Of a stretch of 64,000 bases of DNA, positions 9,417 to 18,147 are shown in pieces. Positions within the stretch are counted from its first letter, which is position 1, and each line of letters starts with the position of its first letter. This stretch comes from Niveibacterium microcysteis (GTDB lineage: Bacteria; Pseudomonadota; Gammaproteobacteria; Burkholderiales; Rhodocyclaceae): contig NZ_CP071060.1 of NCBI RefSeq assembly GCF_017161445.1, positions 186,001 to 250,000 on the forward strand. Reading direction: 5' to 3'. Both the position numbers and the translations under genes were made by a program. The notes under the pieces were generated by a model, which saw only the letters and a program-made list of their open reading frames with translations, did no database searches and had not been told where the DNA came from.

Positions 9417-10175
9417 TCAAAGCCTTCCCACCCTCATGTTGATCGGCCAGCGCACTTCCCTTCGCAACGCTGGCTCGCCCCATAGCTGCGCCAGGTCTGC
9501 GGCAAAGTGCTGCAGGATGCTCTCACGCCCTGCCTCCCGCACGTTGCGAACAGCCGACCAGGTCGAGATGTAGCCCAGCAACTCTTCCAACGTCCACGCC
9601 TTGCAGATCTCCAGCACCGGCGCCGCCAGTTCATCGAACGGAAACGGTAGATCGGCGTAGCCGTTGTCGACGAGCTTCCGTTCCGGGGGCCAGTAGGGGC
9701 CGATCTCCTGCCAATAGAAGTGTCGGAAACGGGTGTCCAACCCTTCATCCAGTCGCAACACACCGTAGCTGACCAGCGCCACAACGGCGTGCGGCACGGC
9801 GATGCGCCGCACTTCTTCGTAGAAGCGCGGTAAGTCGAACCAGTGCGCGGCCTGCGCGGCGGTGATGAGATCCGCGCTGTGGTCCACGACCGGCAAGCGC
9901 TCTGCAGCGGCGCATCCATACTCGACGCGCGGATGCGGCGTAGCGTGCGTGATCTGGTCAGCGCTCGGGTCCAGCCCCAGCACCTTGTCGAAGTGCTGCG
10001 CCAAATGCCCGGTCAGCTGGCCATTGCCGCAGCCGACATCAACTGCCAGTGCTCTTCCGGGTGAAACGGAGGCGAGAAACTGCGTCACTTCGGCCGGGTA
10101 TTCGGGGCGAAAGCGCGCATAGGCTTCGCCGCCCTGGTCGAACCAGTTGCGGGGTGGCGTGGTGTCGTCGGCCAT
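9417..10175 (-). CDS. Class I SAM-dependent methyltransferase
   Basis: A 252-residue cytosolic enzyme. SAM-binding motif I reads ALAVDVGCGNGQLTGHL (about residues 39-55), followed by the acidic loop VLGLDPS and the motif AQAAHWFDLPRFYEEVRR typical of the methyltransferase-11 fold. The start at 10175 (MADDTTPPRNWF) is chosen because homology begins there and a longer upstream frame is low-complexity and runs into the repeat element. The methyl acceptor is unknown; the fold resembles the yeast TMT1/trans-aconitate-type group. It is not in an obvious operon. Confidence 0.88.
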   Translation of the reverse strand: MADDTTPPRNWFDQGGEAYARFRPEYPAEVTQFLASVSPGRALAVDVGCGNGQLTGHLAQHFDKVLGLDPSADQITHATPHPRVEYGCAAAERLPVVDHSADLITAAQAAHWFDLPRFYEEVRRIAVPHAVVALVSYGVLRLDEGLDTRFRHFYWQEIGPYWPPERKLVDNGYADLPFPFDELAAPVLEICKAWTLEELLGYISTWSAVRNVREAGRESILQHFAADLAQLWGEPALRREVRWPINMRVGRL

Positions 10176-10356
10176 TGGCGTTGCCCTCGCTGTGGAAGGG
10201 GCAAGCGTAGCGCCACCGGCGTGGGCTGCGAAGCTGCTCGCGCCAGAGGGATGTTGGCGCGTCGCAATTTTGGTTGAGCGATGTGATGGCCCTGGCTTGA
10301 TCAACCGTGTGTTGTTGTTCAACAGTGCGTTGGCCGGGGGTCCGTCCCGGCGGCCG

Positions 10357-10914
10357 GGTTCCTTTCTCTTGCTTGCCCAAGAGAAAGGAACCAAAGAGAA
10401 GGGCACCCGGCGTTCGCGGCCAGGTGCTACGCACCTGACTTCCCTGCGTTGCTCGCACGACCGGGGGCCTGCGGAACTCGCCCTCGCTGCGCTCGGAGCT
10501 CAAACAGTCCTCGGCCTGTTTCCCGGCCGCGCTCCGCTACTCGGCGCTCTCGACGGGACGCGAAAGTCAAAACCATCCACGACACAACGCCTGTGCGTTG
10601 TGCGTAGCCCGGATGGCGGGCAGCGGAGTCCGGGGCTGCGCCGACAGAAATTCTCCTGCGTCAAAACCCGACGATAACCGTCGCACGTCGACGCTTCTCG
10701 ATCCCCTCTGAAACGCCGAGCAGCGCAGAAGCATCGGGTTCCGACGCGCGTAGCGCGGCGGTGGCGAGCACTGTCCGAGCTCCGAGCGTAGCGAGGGCGA
10801 GTTGCGCAGACACCCGATGCTTTGAGCAGCGGAGGGGACCGTGCGCGAAGCGCGCGGCGTTGAAGCGGGGCGGCACTCTTTGCTTACTTTCTGGTGCTGT
10901 TGCCAGAAAGTAAG
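10357..10914. repeat. Hairpin-bounded interspersed repeat element in a 940-base gene-free stretch
   Basis: The stretch 10176-11115 holds no credible gene. Its core starts with a perfect 14-base stem (10357-10370 with 10379-10392, 8-base loop) and ends with a perfect 12-base stem (10883-10894 with 10903-10914, again an 8-base loop). Inside, a 27-base segment at 10475-10501 recurs inverted at 10777-10803 with one mismatch, and AAGCATCGGGT (10729-10739) is inverted at 10812-10822. Further small hairpins lie at 10421-10437 and near 10587. This is the architecture of the REP/palindromic elements scattered in betaproteobacterial genomes. A weaker inverted repeat lies at 11028-11036 and 11094-11103. 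Confidence 0.7.
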
Positions 10915-11115
10915 ACGCCCGCCGGGGGCGGGACCCCGGTCGACGAGCGGTCGCAAATCAACGTGGGTATTCGCCAGCCAGCGGTAGAGCTAAATCGAGA
11001 ATGGTGCGGGCATGGAGTGCTAACTCTGCAGGGACCACTTGAGTGTGAAGCGTGTAGGGGGGCCGCACGCGTCGCTTGCGGGCGGTCCCCTGCAACGGAC
11101 GGTCGGCCGTTTGTC

Positions 11116-11790
11116 TCACTTCACGAGCTTCAGATGCGACGGCCTTTTCTTCTTTTCGTGGGGTGGAGACAACCCCAAAAAATGCTCACGTGCGCCTATC
11201 ACGAGAGAGGCGAGACGTTCAATATACCGTTGTGATAAGTATTCGATCGTGGCGCCCTTCAACTCAGGCGCGATTGCCTCTGGAAGATTTGAGAAGTGCT
11301 GTTTGACTTCGCCGATGGACGTCGGAAGTTCAACATAGTATTTCTCTATTGATCCATCGGCGAGTTCAACTTCCCATCCGCAGCCACCTAATTGGTCGCC
11401 AATAAAAAACGTTGTTGCTCCTGCTGGTGGACGACCAAATTTCGTAATATCGCCTGGTGAGAACGAGCTAATGTGAGCGCTAGTTGAAACGCTCAACTTG
11501 CCCTGCTTTTCCAATTCGTTCCGCGCCTCAACGAAGTAACGCATGAGAGGGTCGTCTTTCATCGACTGTTGGTGTGGCTCGTACCACGCGTCGAAATCTC
11601 GACCAACAACGGATCTTAGGTTCTGCAAGACGAAGGTAACTGAGCGACCGAATGCAATGAGGTTTCGTAACCCACTCATGCGCCGACTTCTGCTTGTATC
11701 AAGCAAGTCGGACAGGCCGAGCTGCGCAGTTTCCAGTGTTTCATCGACACGCTGTAGTACGGCTTCTATATTCGCGCGTCGATCGCTCAT
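11116..11790 (-). CDS. Hypothetical protein of lower GC content
   Basis: A 224-residue soluble protein with no signal peptide or membrane segment and no family I recognise. The N-terminal half is helical (VLQRVDETLETAQLG, ARNELEKQGKL) and the middle carries a beta-rich stretch (TTFFIGDQLGGCGWEVEL). The C-terminus is basic (PPHEKKKRPSHLKLVK). Third codon positions are visibly less GC-rich than in all neighbours, and the gene lies next to the palindromic repeat element, both of which suggest recent acquisition. Confidence 0.7.
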   Translation of the reverse strand: MSDRRANIEAVLQRVDETLETAQLGLSDLLDTSRSRRMSGLRNLIAFGRSVTFVLQNLRSVVGRDFDAWYEPHQQSMKDDPLMRYFVEARNELEKQGKLSVSTSAHISSFSPGDITKFGRPPAGATTFFIGDQLGGCGWEVELADGSIEKYYVELPTSIGEVKQHFSNLPEAIAPELKGATIEYLSQRYIERLASLVIGAREHFLGLSPPHEKKKRPSHLKLVK

Positions 11791-12072
11791 AGTGGCCCCA
11801 AGGTGGCTAACCCTAACTAGATGTCAGATGACAAATTAACCTGAGGTGACGTCCTGATACGCCGATTCGCCGCCGGGCGAAGAACACCGGCTCGACCCCG
11901 CGCTGTAACGAAGACCGCGCGAACGTCGCAAATACACGCTCTGTATTGCCCCGCTTCATAGAGATCATATCGCCAAGCGGAATGACGTGGTTCAGTTCGG
12001 CTGCAAGGGATAGTAGTCACCGTGACCGACCGACGCAGACCGGCCGCACTGGCGGCTGAGAGTGAATTCCGA

Positions 12073-12366
12073 CTACTGCTTCCCCGGCGCATCGCGCCAT
12101 CCACCAAACAACGCATCCATCAACACCGACAACGCGAACTCCGTGAAGCTGACTTCGTCGCGATCCACACGCTGCTGCAGTTGGTGGGCGCGGGCGTTGG
12201 CGTCGGCGGCGCGCTCGGGCACGCCGATCTTCTGCCATTCGATCGAATCGCGTTGTGCTTGTTCAATCGCGCGTTGGTTGTAAGGGCCGGCGAGGTGGAC
12301 GTTGGCGCAAGCACTGAGCAGGCAGGCGACCAGGGCGAGCGTCGTCAGGTGTGCGAGGCGCGGCAT
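12073..12366 (-). CDS. Small predicted lipoprotein
   Basis: A 97-residue protein. The N-terminus is a lipoprotein signal peptide with lipobox LLSAC, giving a lipidated Cys near residue 20, then NVHLAGPYNQRAIEQAQRD and a charged helical region. No known domain is recognised. No strong ribosome site is visible. The 282 bases between it and the upstream-coordinate gene at 11790 contain no further gene I can support. Confidence 0.7.
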   Translation of the reverse strand: MPRLAHLTTLALVACLLSACANVHLAGPYNQRAIEQAQRDSIEWQKIGVPERAADANARAHQLQQRVDRDEVSFTEFALSVLMDALFGGWRDAPGKQ

Positions 12367-12540
12367 GGGTGGTGGGCGGGTGCGTTTGCGTTGCAGGGCA
12401 GGGCCTGCATTCTAGTGCGCGGATACGCTGCACGGTGTGGTGCGCGCATAGCGTGTGCGCTGTGTGGCCGCGTTGCGCGGCCAGCGTGAGGCAAGAGCAC
12501 CGCGCCCGTACGCGAGGCGCTCTTGCGGAGTGCTAGGCGT

Positions 12541-12975
12541 TCAGCGTTTCTCGCATTCGGCGACGAAGCTGCTGCGGTCTGCACCCTTGAGCTTGCGCTG
12601 GTTGGCTTCGGCGTCGCAGGCGGCCTTGAGTTCGGCGGGCACCGCGGCGGAGGAATCGCCGGTGGTGACGCCTGATTCGAAGCACTGCTTCATGAAGGCT
12701 TCGCGCTCAGCGCCTTTGAGCTTCTTGGCATTGGCGGCGGCACCGCACTTCTGCTTCTTCTCTTGCGGCACGGCGGCCGGGGTGACGGCCGGGTTGGCCG
12801 GGCGGGCTTTCGCGATGCAGTCGCCAACCGCTTTGTTGAACGCCTCGCCTTTGAGTTTCTTGGCGTTGGCGGCGGTCTGGCATGCGTTCAGGGTTTCGGT
12901 CGGGACTTCGTCGGCCGCGGCGGGCAGGGCGGTGCTACCCAGCAGCAGAGCCAGAATGGCGAGCTGACTTCTCAT
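12541..12975 (-). CDS. PsiF-repeat protein with three repeats, exported
   Basis: A 144-residue protein with a signal peptide (MRSQLAILALLLGSTALPAAA) and three copies of the PsiF repeat, each of the form C-x3-AN-x-KKLKG...C: residues about 31-56, 74-99 and 119-144. Most PsiF proteins carry two. The family is named from a phosphate-starvation-inducible E. coli gene; its molecular role is unknown. The start is at 12975, preceded by AAGGAGA. A LacI-type operator at 13101-13114 lies 126 bases upstream, so this gene may be under sugar control here. No Pho box was recognised. Confidence 0.82.
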   Translation of the reverse strand: MRSQLAILALLLGSTALPAAADEVPTETLNACQTAANAKKLKGEAFNKAVGDCIAKARPANPAVTPAAVPQEKKQKCGAAANAKKLKGAEREAFMKQCFESGVTTGDSSAAVPAELKAACDAEANQRKLKGADRSSFVAECEKR

Positions 12976-13100
12976 GAAACGTCTCCTTGCTTTGGTTTCT
13001 GGATGGCCTTGAGCGTGGGGGCGGGCGCGCCGGCTGATGCCGGGTTCACCTTCCGCCAACTTTGTTATCCGCGTCCCGCCGCACCTTGATGCCCAGGCTA

Positions 13101-13114
13101 TGAAAACGTTATCA
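13101..13114 (-). promoter_or_regulatory. LacI-type operator between xylanase stop and psiF-like gene
   Basis: TGAAAACGTTATCA is identical over 14 bases to the site at 16497-16510 and differs by one base from the site at 5353. It lies downstream of the GH10 stop codon and upstream of the PsiF-repeat gene, whose expression it could control. No convincing -10/-35 pair was identified next to it. Confidence 0.65.
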
Positions 13115-13182
13115 CGTTGCTGATTCGAGAGCCAGCGTGGCATCGCGAGTTCTTGCGTTGGCTGGGTCACGACGTCACGCGC

Positions 13183-14265
13183 TCAGCGTGGGCTGGCCTT
13201 GCCGAGCTTGATCAGTGCGTCGAAGGCAGGCTTGGGTTCCATGTCGTCGTCGAACAGCAGCGGTGCGTCGAAGCGCGCTTGTGGCCACTGGCGCAACCAT
13301 GAGCCGGCGTCCGAGATGCCCCAGGTGAGCACTGCCGAGACCTTGTCGCGCTGGCGTGCGCACATCGCGAACAGATCGCTGTAGCGCTGCGCCTGCAACG
13401 CGAGTAGTTCGGGCGTGGCATCGTCGGCGCTGCTGACTTTGATATCGCGATGCAGGCTGATGTCCAGCTCGGTGATGTGGTTGGTCAGGCCGAGCTTGCC
13501 GATGTCCACGATGTGCTGTTCGAGCACCTTGAAGTCCGCCGGCTGCGCGATCGTGTAGTGCGATTGATGGCCGATGCCGTGGATCGGAATGCCCTTGGCC
13601 TGCAGGTCGCGAATCAGCGCAAGGATCATCTGGTGCTTGGCCGGGTGCTCGGTGCTGTAGTCGTTGTAGAACAACAGCGCCTGCGGGTCGGCTTCATGCG
13701 CGAACTGGAAGGCGAGTGCGATGAACTCCGGGCCGATCACCTGGTAGAACGCGCTGCTGCGCCAGCCCTTGACCTGCTCGGTGCCGGGTTCGTCGGGCAC
13801 GAAGGCTTCGTTCACCACGTCCCACGCGAACACGCGGCCGCGAAAGTGGCCCACCACATCGTGGATGTACTTGCGCAGTCGTGCGACGACGACTTCCCGC
13901 TTGGCGGTGCCGCCGTGGCCATCGTCGAACATCCAGTCGACCGACTGGTTGTGCCACACCAGCGTGTGGCCGCGCACGGCGACCTTGTGTGCCAGGGCCC
14001 AGTCGACCATCGCGTCGGCAGTGGTGAAGTCGTACTGGCCTTCACCGGCGCGCGCGAGGCTGCCCGCCTTCATCGCGTTTTCGGCCACGATGATGTTGAA
14101 CTGCTGTTCGATCAGCGTGCCGCCGTACATCACCTGGCCGGGCGAGATCGCTGCGCCGACCTTGAAGATGCCCTGCCAGGCCTGGGCGAGTGACTCGGGT
14201 TGCGTTTGCGCGGCGGCGCTGAACGCGCCAAGGCAAAGCGGAATCGCGGCAAGCCAGCGTTTCAT
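13183..14265 (-). CDS. Endo-1,4-beta-xylanase, glycoside hydrolase family 10
   Basis: A 360-residue GH10 enzyme with a signal peptide (MKRWLAAIPLCLGAFSAAAQ), so it is exported. The acid/base lies in WDVVNEAF (Glu153) and the nucleophile in ITELDIS (Glu266); the substrate-binding His/Trp motif HTLVWHNQ is at about 100-107. Length equals a single catalytic domain with no carbohydrate-binding module. The start at 14265 gives an ATGA overlap with the GH52 stop, so the two genes are one translationally coupled operon. It should cut xylan or longer xylo-oligosaccharides, supplying substrate for GH52. Confidence 0.94.
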   Translation of the reverse strand: MKRWLAAIPLCLGAFSAAAQTQPESLAQAWQGIFKVGAAISPGQVMYGGTLIEQQFNIIVAENAMKAGSLARAGEGQYDFTTADAMVDWALAHKVAVRGHTLVWHNQSVDWMFDDGHGGTAKREVVVARLRKYIHDVVGHFRGRVFAWDVVNEAFVPDEPGTEQVKGWRSSAFYQVIGPEFIALAFQFAHEADPQALLFYNDYSTEHPAKHQMILALIRDLQAKGIPIHGIGHQSHYTIAQPADFKVLEQHIVDIGKLGLTNHITELDISLHRDIKVSSADDATPELLALQAQRYSDLFAMCARQRDKVSAVLTWGISDAGSWLRQWPQARFDAPLLFDDDMEPKPAFDALIKLGKASPR

Positions 14266-16381
14266 GATGTGCGCTCTCCGAGCCATAGCGTGGCAGTCAC
14301 GCCGCGCGGGTAGTACTTGCTGCCGATTGCGACACCGGCTTCGATCTGGTCAGACCAGCTCCAGAACGCGTTGCGCGGGTCGCTCAGCCAGGCGGCGTGT
14401 GCTTCGTCGGCTTGTGCGGTGGCACTGGCCGGCAGCGCGAGGATTTCGCGCGCGACGAACTGGCACAGGTAGATCTTCGAGAGCCAGGAATTGTCGCTGC
14501 TCGACGAGAGCTTCCAGCTGCCATCCGGGAACAGGCAGATGCCCGGCTTCAGCACGGCATCGAGGTGGCGGGCGAGCGCACGCACATAGTCGCCGTAGGG
14601 GCCGTCAGCCTGGCAGGCGTCGCGGCGGCCGGCGAACCACGGGTAGGCGAGGCCCTCGATCGCCGGGATGATGCGCGAGTGGAAGCCGGCACTGTCCGGC
14701 TCCAGCAGGGCGGGCAGGCTGCCGTCTGGCGCTACGGCCGCGACCAGCGTATCGGCGCAGCGGCGCGCCTGGGTGGCCGATTGCTCGGCGCGCGCGGCAT
14801 CGCCGAGGCGGGCGAACAGGCGTTCGAGGATCAGGTAAGCGGCCCAGCATTTGCCGGCAAGGTAGGTGTTGGCGCGCGATTGCCCGAGCGAGGTATCGAG
14901 GCTGTCGTAGGTGGTGATTTCGGCGCCACCGAGGCAGCGGCTGCTGTCTGCGTGCATCACGCCGTCGCGCTGGGCGGCGTCCGGGTGATCGCGCTGCAGC
15001 AGGCTGTCGAGGCAGGCCGCCAACGTGCCCGCCTGGGCGGCGAGCCAGGCCTCGTCGCCCTGCGCTTCGATATACACCCCGGCGCACAGCAACCAGTTGC
15101 ACAGCTGTTCCTGCGTCATGTACGAGAAGCAGCCGGCGAGCCCGCCGCGCTCGTATGACGAATGCCCGATCGGCGAGAAGGCGTTGGCGACGCCCATGTC
15201 ATGCGTGAAGGACAGCCCGCCCGGCACGGGTGCTTGCCCCGGCAGCGCGACCTGATCGACATAGCTGTAGCGCGCGAGGTACAGATCCAGCACGTTGCGC
15301 ACCGCCCAGGGGTGCAGCGCGAGTTCGTGGAACAGGTGATCCACCGTCAGATCGAAGGTGTTCATCATGCGGTACTCGCCTTCGTTGACCACCCACAGCG
15401 GGCGGCCCTCGTGTTCGAGCAGCTGCGTGCAGCCGACGTAGGCGCGTGTTGCGTGGGCCAGCATCAGCCGCTGCGCTTGCGACAAGCGGCTTTGCGCAAG
15501 GCGCGCTTCGTGCGCCGCCGCTTCCGCCTGTGCCGCGTCGAAGCGCGACAGCGCGAACGCGCCGGCCGATTCCACGCTGTTGAACCAGCGGTTGTAGAGG
15601 TATTGCGTATCGAGCCCGGTGGTCACGATGCCGGCGCGGTGGAACGCGATCGCATAGCGGATTCGCGTGATCTGACCGGCCGGGGCTTCGGCGACCAGCA
15701 GCCCGCATTGCCCGAGCGCCCAGACGCGGTTCTCCGGGTGCGCTTCGCCGAGGATCAAGGCCGGGTGAAAGCCGATGCCGCTCCATGCGCCGGGTGCGTC
15801 GGTCATCAGCGCAACTTCGCGCCCCTGGCCAACACCGACGAAGCCTTCGCCCGCGATATGGCGCATGCCGCGGTACGGATCGTTGCCGATATAGCCGAAG
15901 GCCACGCGTCGTGCGCGCCGCCCGGCGCGGTTATCGACCTCGATTTCGGCATAGATCGCCGGCACCAGCGCGGCTTTCAGGCTGGCCTCGTCTGCGGTAT
16001 CCGGATCTGGTGCCGACAGCGCCGGCGAAATCAGCGAAAAGCGCAAGTCGCCGGCATGCCAGGTATCGGTGGCAATGCCGAACTCGCGCCGGATCTGCCC
16101 GGCGGCGAAGGTTTCCAGGCGCACTCGGTCGCCGATTTCCTGGATCTCGCTGTGCGCAGAGGAAAAGCGCGCCGATTCGTCCTTGCGGGTATCGCGGGTG
16201 AAGGGCAACGCGCAGAAAACGTTTTCCTGCTCGGCGCTCTCGAGGCCGACAAAAACCTCTTCACAAGGCGGCTGGGCGCGCTCCAGATCGAAGCCTCCGT
16301 TCGGGCCGGGGAAGCCCAAGGTAAAGCTGGCAAAGGCCCCGAGGGGGAATGGTGTGCGTTGATGAAACTGAAATCAGACAT
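14262..16381 (-). pseudogene. GH52 beta-xylosidase, frameshifted near its N-terminus
   Basis: Reading from ATG 16381 (behind AAGGAG) gives MSDFSFINAHHSPSG, the conserved GH52 N-terminus. The frame then breaks at the CCCC run 16337-16340 (plus-strand view), and the remainder (FTLGFPGPNGGFDLE to 14262) continues in another frame. Adding one G on the coding strand restores SGAFASFTLGFPG and a 706-residue protein, the usual GH52 length. Family catalytic segments are intact: WVVNEGEYRMMNTFD (nucleophile Glu) and GGAEITTYDSLD (acid/base Asp). No signal peptide is present, so it should hydrolyse xylobiose in the cytoplasm. If the missing base is a sequencing error the gene is functional; if real, only an N-terminally truncated product could form. 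Confidence 0.9.
16215..16226. promoter_or_regulatory. Intragenic LacI-type operator core inside GH52 gene
   Basis: GAAAACGTTTTC is a perfect palindrome equal to the core of the operator at 5353. It lies about 155 bases inside the GH52 coding sequence and about 280 bases from the operator at 16497, a spacing compatible with a looping auxiliary operator as in lac. This role is inferred. Confidence 0.5.
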
Positions 16382-16496
16382 GGCTTTGCTGCTCCTTTGC
16401 CCGGCAGGTTAATCCCCGATCGGCGCAGGGCCGATGCCCCGTGGCGGGGGGCGCTTGCCCTTTTTCCGGATTCTGGCCACCATTGGAGCATAAATC

Positions 16497-16510
16497 TGAA
16501 AACGTTATCA
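16497..16510. promoter_or_regulatory. LacI-type operator between GH52 and divergent AraC gene
   Basis: TGAAAACGTTATCA lies in the 136-base gap between two divergent genes, 116 bases from the GH52 start and 8 bases before the AraC start. It can therefore affect both promoters. Confidence 0.75.
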
Positions 16511-16517
16511 TGCGGTC

Positions 16518-17422
16518 ATGAACATGATCCGGTTCGAAAACAGCAATCGCGACACGGCGCATCCGCTCAGCGCAGCGTGCGAGAGCGCCTATCTGCCCGA
16601 CATGAACGGCAGCTTTGCCGTCAGTGGTGCGCACTTCCGCCGCGTGCGCGGCCGCTGGCACTACCCGAGCATGAGCACCGTCAGTTCGAGCTGAACTATC
16701 TGGTGAGCGGTCGCCAGCGCATTGAGACCGCGACTGCAGCGATGAGCCAGGCGCCGGGCGACCTGCTGCTGATCACGCCCGGCGAGGCACACGAGAGCCG
16801 CAACGAAGGGCTGGGCGAGATGGCCTACTGGTGCCTGCATTTCGATGTGGACGACCCCGGGCTGCGGCAACTGCTGTGCTTGGCCGGCACCACGGTGCTG
16901 AGGGCCGGCAGCCAGGTCTGCAACGCGGTGGCGCCGGTGATCGAGCGCTTGATTGCCTGCACCCGCGATGGCTTGCTCGATGGCCCCGGCGCGCGCTTGA
17001 GCACCATGGCTTTGCTCTGCGAATTGCTGGCCGCGCTCGCGAGCGGCTTGCAAGTGCACGGCGCTGGCAGCAGCACGCCACCGCCGGCGCATCTGCAGGC
17101 GGTGGGGCGACTCGCGCGCTGGATCGAGGCGCAGGTTGCCGCACCGCACAGCGAAGAGTCGATCGAAACCCTGATCCGCCGAACCGGCTACAGCGCGGCG
17201 CACGGCCAGGCGCTGTTTTCACGCGTGTACGGCGTGGCGCCGCGGCAGTACCGTTCGCGCATCAAGCTGCAGCGGGCATGCGAGCTGCTGCGTGATTCGC
17301 GCTATGCAATTGCCGCGGTCGGCGAGGCCTTGGGCTATACCGATGCGGCGCACTTCTCGCGCCAGTTCAAACGTTGGTGCGGGGTTTCGCCGCTGCAGTA
17401 CCGCCGCTCGCAAGGCCTCTGA
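16518..17422 (+). pseudogene. AraC-family regulator of the xylan cluster, frameshifted
   Basis: From ATG 16518 the frame gives an N-terminus with SGAHFRRVRGRWHYP and then shifts and stops. From base 16667 the second frame continues exactly where a cupin domain should (EHEHRQFELNYLVSG, then PGDLLLITPGEAHESRN), with the helix-turn-helix half at the C-terminus (RRTGYSAAHGQALFSRV and VGEALGYTDAAHFSRQFK). One missing base in the CCCG run at 16664-16667 explains the break; restored, the protein is 301 residues, normal for AraC. The start has no clear ribosome site. Divergent from GH52-GH10, it is the likely local xylan-responsive activator. Real loss and sequence error cannot be told apart here. 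Confidence 0.85.
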
Positions 17423-17467
17423 CGCGGCACGGGCGCGGCGGCGTTACCGGTGCCGCCGCGTTGCAGA

Positions 17468-18136
17468 TCAGTAGCGCCCGACGAGAATCGGCGTCTCGTT
17501 CTCGATGTTGCGCAAACGCGTCGCCCAATCTGCGAGCCAGGCCTCACGCTGCGCGGGCTCGACGCGCACCGGTTGGTAATGCACCTGCGGCGCGAGTACC
17601 GAGAAGCCGGTGAAATCGAGGATGCCGCGTTGCACCGGCCGCAGGATCGCGTCGAGATCACCGTTGAAGCCGTCTGCCGTGTAGGCCTCTTGCGGCCCGC
17701 CTGTGGTCAGCGACAGCAGCGCGCGTTTGCCGCGGAACACGCCGGTGTCGTAGATGTGGCCATAGCGGTAGGCGCGTCCCATCGCGAACACGCGGTCGAC
17801 CCACCCCTTCAGGATCCCCGGCAGGCCAAACCACCATAGCGGGAACTGCCAGATCATCAGGTCCGCCGCTTCCACCTTGGCGATTTCGGCTTCCAGTTGC
17901 GGCGCGAAGCCGTGGGTCTCGGCCGCATGCAGCTCCTCCAGTTGCAGTTTCAGGAAGGCCGGGTCGTTCACCGTGTTGAAGTTGTGGCGGTCCGATACCG
18001 GGTTGAAGCCCATGCGGTAGAGGTCGCTGGTCGCCACGGTGTGGCCGGCGGCGCGCAGGGTCTCCACCGCGGTGTCGAACAGCGCGCCGTTGAAGCTCTT
18101 CGGCTCCGGGTGGGCGAACACGATCAGGATGTTCAT
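17468..18136 (-). CDS. NAD(P)H dehydrogenase (quinone), flavodoxin-like fold
   Basis: A 222-residue cytosolic flavoprotein. The N-terminal flavodoxin-like motif reads ILIVFAHPEPKSFNGALFD, and the conserved segment FPLWWFGLPGILKGWVDRVF (about residues 101-120) and LSLTTGGP are as in the NQO1/MdaB-type family. It would carry out two-electron reduction of quinones or other electrophiles. It starts 11 bases after the SDR gene stop, so the two form one operon, divergent from a LysR regulator at 18975 that probably controls them. Confidence 0.88.
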   Translation of the reverse strand: MNILIVFAHPEPKSFNGALFDTAVETLRAAGHTVATSDLYRMGFNPVSDRHNFNTVNDPAFLKLQLEELHAAETHGFAPQLEAEIAKVEAADLMIWQFPLWWFGLPGILKGWVDRVFAMGRAYRYGHIYDTGVFRGKRALLSLTTGGPQEAYTADGFNGDLDAILRPVQRGILDFTGFSVLAPQVHYQPVRVEPAQREAWLADWATRLRNIENETPILVGRY

Positions 18137-18147
18137 TGCGTGCGTCC

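Noticed and set aside
10176..11115. Several open frames in the repeat region as genes
   Set aside because: They run through inverted repeats in both directions, lack ribosome sites and have no protein-like composition.
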